Assembly (NCBI GenBank): GCA_049889355.1
Contig: JBMHDN010000040.1
Span: 1-64,000, forward strand
Reading direction: 5' to 3'
From: JBMHDN01 sp049889355
Lineage (GTDB): Bacteria > Pseudomonadota > Alphaproteobacteria > Puniceispirillales > Puniceispirillaceae
DNA length: 64,000 bases
A model generated the notes under the pieces. That model had not been told where the DNA came from, did not search any database, and saw only the letters and a program-made list of their open reading frames with translations. Below, one piece after another: positions 61,908-64,000 of the stretch; the stretch's first letter is position 1; every line of letters begins with the position of its first letter. The translations under genes were made by a program, and so were the position numbers.

Positions 61908-62522
61908 TTATGCTTCTTTTGTATCTGGCGCTGTTGGGGCAGGGGCCAGAAAAGCGATGCGCGACATATAGCGCATTTGATCGCCTTTTGCCAATATTGC
62001 CGCCTCATCACTTAGCGCATGAAGAAGCGGTTCTAGCCAGTCTGCCTGCTCTGATTTGGTGAAATCCTGAAGGACATATTTATGCACCTCTTCTTTGCGT
62101 GCCGGCCGGCCGATACCAAGGCGCAACCGCCAGTAATTAATGCCCAGATGCCGGTCAATATCACGCAGCCCATTATGTCCGCCATGCCCGCCAGCCTGCT
62201 TGATCCGCAGCTTGCCAGCGGCAATATCCAGCTCATCATGAAAGACGCTCACTGAGTCTGGTTTGACCTTGTAAAAGCGGGTGATTTCAGCCAGGGGCAG
62301 GCCTGATTTATTCATAAATTGCTGTGGCTTTACCAAGATGATTTTCACACCCGCAATCCGGCCACTGCTGATGTCGGCGCCTGATTTTTCGCGCCAGCGA
62401 TCAAAGCCATGATCTAAAGCGATACGATCCACGGCCATAAAACCGATATTATGGCGGTTTTGCGCATAGCCAGCCCCTGGATTGCCAAGGCCGGCCCAAA
62501 TTTGCACATCCGTATCAGCCAT
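61908..62522 (-). CDS. pth: Peptidyl-tRNA hydrolase
   Basis: Recycles peptidyl-tRNA dropped from ribosomes. The 204 residues have GLGNPGAGYAQNRHNIGFMAVD with the catalytic histidine in NRHN, FMNKSG, HDELDIAAGKLRIK and GGHNGLRDID. AAGG precedes the ATG. The pth-ychF order, with rplY upstream, is a conserved bacterial arrangement. Confidence 0.97.
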   Translation of the reverse strand: MADTDVQIWAGLGNPGAGYAQNRHNIGFMAVDRIALDHGFDRWREKSGADISSGRIAGVKIILVKPQQFMNKSGLPLAEITRFYKVKPDSVSVFHDELDIAAGKLRIKQAGGHGGHNGLRDIDRHLGINYWRLRLGIGRPARKEEVHKYVLQDFTKSEQADWLEPLLHALSDEAAILAKGDQMRYMSRIAFLAPAPTAPDTKEA

Positions 62523-62546
62523 TCATCTTGCCTTTCCTGCCACCTT

Positions 62547-62578
62547 TTCTGCCACTTCTTCTGCCACTTCTTCTGCCA
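62547..62578. repeat. Tandem 12-bp repeats between pth and rplY
   Basis: TTCTGCCACTTC occurs at 62547-62558 and 62559-62570, with a partial third copy after and a diverged copy before. It lies in the pth leader on the minus strand. Confidence 0.85.
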
Positions 62579-62704
62579 GAAACACCTTCATCTTGCATCC
62601 AGATCATCCAAACAGAGGCAAAAAAAATGACCAGCCAAGATATCATATCTATCGGCCGGTCATTTCAAATTATCAGCATTTAGGTGGGTAAACCAGCCTC
62701 AGGC

Positions 62705-63337
62705 TTATGCGCCTTCGCCTTCACCTTCACCCTCGCCTTCACCTTCCGCTTCATCTTCATTCTTTACGCCGCCGCCTGGTGAGGCGATGGTCGCAACTGT
62801 GAAGTCGCGGTCAGTAATGGTCGGGGTAACACCCTCTGGCAGTTCAACCGCACTGATGTGGATTGAGTCACCGATTTTGGCATTGCCCAAATCAATCGTG
62901 ATTTTTTCAGGGATAGCTGTTGCCGGACAGTTCAGTTCAACCTCGTGGCGTACCACGTTCAACACACCGCCGATTTTCAGGCCTGGTGAAGAGCCTTCAT
63001 TGATAAACTCAACACCAACCATAACAGCCACGCTGGCCTTTTTAGACACCCGCAGGAAGTCAAAATGCAGCGGCTCGTCTGTTACCGGATGCATCTGAAT
63101 ATCTCTGGTCAGGACTGTTGTTGTTGACCCGGCCACATCGATATCCAGCAGGCGTGAGAAAATGCCTGGCTCATGGATAATCTTGCGGATGACCCGCGCT
63201 TCAAGTTCAATGCCGATGGGGGCTTTTTTGTCGCCATAAATGACGGCAGGAATCTTGCCTGCGCGGCGTGCCGCACGGGCGGACCCCTTACCGACCCGAG
63301 AGCGCTCTTCAGCGCTGATGGTAGTAATATCTGACAT
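62705..63337 (-). CDS. rplY: 50S ribosomal protein L25 (long TL5/Ctc form)
   Basis: Binds 5S rRNA in the large subunit. The 210 residues have an N-terminal L25 domain (about 1-95, RVGKGSARAARRAGKIPAVIYG) and a C-terminal beta domain as in TL5/Ctc, ending in an acidic repeat EGEGEGEGEGEG. AGGAGTACTC precedes the ATG. The low-complexity tail is encoded by CTTCAC/CTCGCC hexamer-like repeats. Confidence 0.96.
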   Translation of the reverse strand: MSDITTISAEERSRVGKGSARAARRAGKIPAVIYGDKKAPIGIELEARVIRKIIHEPGIFSRLLDIDVAGSTTTVLTRDIQMHPVTDEPLHFDFLRVSKKASVAVMVGVEFINEGSSPGLKIGGVLNVVRHEVELNCPATAIPEKITIDLGNAKIGDSIHISAVELPEGVTPTITDRDFTVATIASPGGGVKNEDEAEGEGEGEGEGEGA

Positions 63338-63388
63338 GAGTACTCCTATTCATCTCTGTCATCTTGCACAAAAGGGCAAAACCCACCT

Positions 63389-63431
63389 GTACAAACCATG
63401 CCTCCAGGGGTGCATGGTGGCGTGGTTGTAC
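63389..63431 (-). promoter_or_regulatory. Possible folded leader of rplY
   Basis: GTACAA (63389-63394) pairs with TTGTAC (63426-63431), and inside it CCATGC (63396-63401) pairs with GCATGG (63412-63417). The fold lies 52-94 nt upstream of the rplY start. It might be an autoregulatory leader; there is no proof. Confidence 0.3.
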
Positions 63432-63455
63432 CGATTCATGCTGCAAAAAACAAGG

Positions 63456-63482
63456 AAAAACCGCCAAATTATGTCTTGGCGG
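63456..63482 (-). terminator. Intrinsic terminator after prs
   Basis: CCGCCAA and TTGGCGG pair around an 8-nt loop, and on the minus strand TTTTTCC follows. It separates prs from rplY. Confidence 0.8.
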
Positions 63483-63521
63483 CTTGCCTGCTGTGCTGAG
63501 TGAGATGAAAGGGGTGTTTGC

Positions 63522-64000
63522 TTATTGAAACAAGCTGGAAACCGAGCGTTCTTCATGGATTCGCAAGATGCCTTCACCCAAGAGCGGGGCGATCGAAATC
63601 TGGCGGATATTTTTTGCGACACGCATTGCTTCGGTTGCCTGAATAGAATCGGTGGTGACCAGCGATTGCAACGGTGATGAGGCCACTCGGCTCACCGCAC
63701 CGCCTGACAGCACCCCATGGGTGACATAAGCATCTACTGAAATCGCACCTGCATCCATCAATGCTTTAGCCGCATTACAGAGCGTGCCACCAGAATCGAC
63801 GATATCATCAACCATAATACAATGGCGGCCTTCTACATCACCGATGATATTCATCACTTCTGAGACACCAGCACGCGGGCGGCGCTTATCAATGATCGCC
63901 AAATCAGCTTCCAGCCGGCTGGCCAGCGCACGTGCACGCACCACCCCGCCTACATCTGGTGAGACGATCATCAGCTTGCCATCTGGATAACGCTCAGCAA
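63522..64000 (-). CDS. prs: Ribose-phosphate pyrophosphokinase (C-terminal part, cut by window edge)
   Basis: Makes PRPP from ribose 5-phosphate and ATP for nucleotide, histidine and NAD synthesis. About 158 residues are seen; the frame is open at the right edge and continues from ERYPDGKLMIVSPDVGGVVRA. The PRPP-binding loop is present as CIMVDDIVDSGGTL, and the C-terminus is typical. The N-terminal part lies beyond the window. Confidence 0.96.
   Translation of the reverse strand, partial: AERYPDGKLMIVSPDVGGVVRARALASRLEADLAIIDKRRPRAGVSEVMNIIGDVEGRHCIMVDDIVDSGGTLCNAAKALMDAGAISVDAYVTHGVLSGGAVSRVASSPLQSLVTTDSIQATEAMRVAKNIRQISIAPLLGEGILRIHEERSVSSLFQ

Overview
This 64 kb window looks like chromosomal DNA of a free-living marine alphaproteobacterium. 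The best match I can argue is a SAR116-type organism (the Puniceispirillum group). Supporting points are a green-tuned proteorhodopsin next to a complete retinal pathway, an Alphaproteobacteria-type pst operon, alphaproteobacterial families such as TIGR02186, DUF1285 and a DUF6111-like protein, and tightly packed operons with ATGA overlaps. The assignment comes from gene content; no database search was possible. There is no rRNA operon, CRISPR array, insertion sequence or prophage.

Layout. 1-1.1 kb: the end of an ankyrin-repeat protein and a membrane-anchored SNase-like nuclease. 1.3-3.5 kb: tRNA-Leu(CAG), an NDUFA9-like complex I accessory protein and UppP. 3.9-9.9 kb: glutamate synthase in gltD-gltB order. 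9.9-13.5 kb: GNAT, GST, an alpha/beta hydrolase and a glycosyltransferase. 13.6-20.6 kb: the classical thrS-infC-rpmI-rplT-pheS-pheT translation block, where infC appears to start at AUA. 20.8-26.5 kb: a short orphan RTX-repeat ORF, leuA, lepA, a small membrane protein and tRNA-Ser(GGA). 26.5-29.2 kb: the 5-oxoprolinase genes, pxpBC divergent from pxpA around a palindrome. 29.3-34.8 kb: hisI and the pstSCAB phosphate transporter with a recognisable Pho box.

35.1-43 kb: the light-harvesting island on the minus strand. Transcription order is proteorhodopsin, then crtE-crtI-crtB-crtY-blh-idi. Together these make IPP/DMAPP, GGPP, phytoene, lycopene, beta-carotene and retinal, which binds the rhodopsin. 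A 26-bp perfect palindrome with a U-run separates the rhodopsin gene from the crt operon. A small unknown two-helix membrane protein with a structured leader is divergent to the rhodopsin gene. The idi end is separated from the Pho-controlled pst operon by a 470-bp spacer with three consecutive hairpins.

43.7-53.6 kb: an aldehyde dehydrogenase, a ferredoxin-reductase-type flavoprotein, tungstate-type ABC genes without a binding protein, RarD, a periplasmic cyclophilin, and a USP/TIGR02186/TauE/ArsR group. 53.7-60.3 kb: DUF1285, Nudix hydrolase, small membrane protein, CCA-adding enzyme, hemF and the cytochrome bc1 operon petABC. 60.4-64 kb: ychF, pth, rplY and the end of prs.

Novelty candidates are the proteorhodopsin neighbourhood (unknown small membrane protein, hairpin-rich spacer, atypical second aspartate motif in CrtE) and a recurring habit of short 11-15 bp tandem duplications at gene edges and within two genes. 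No wholly new multi-gene system is evident.
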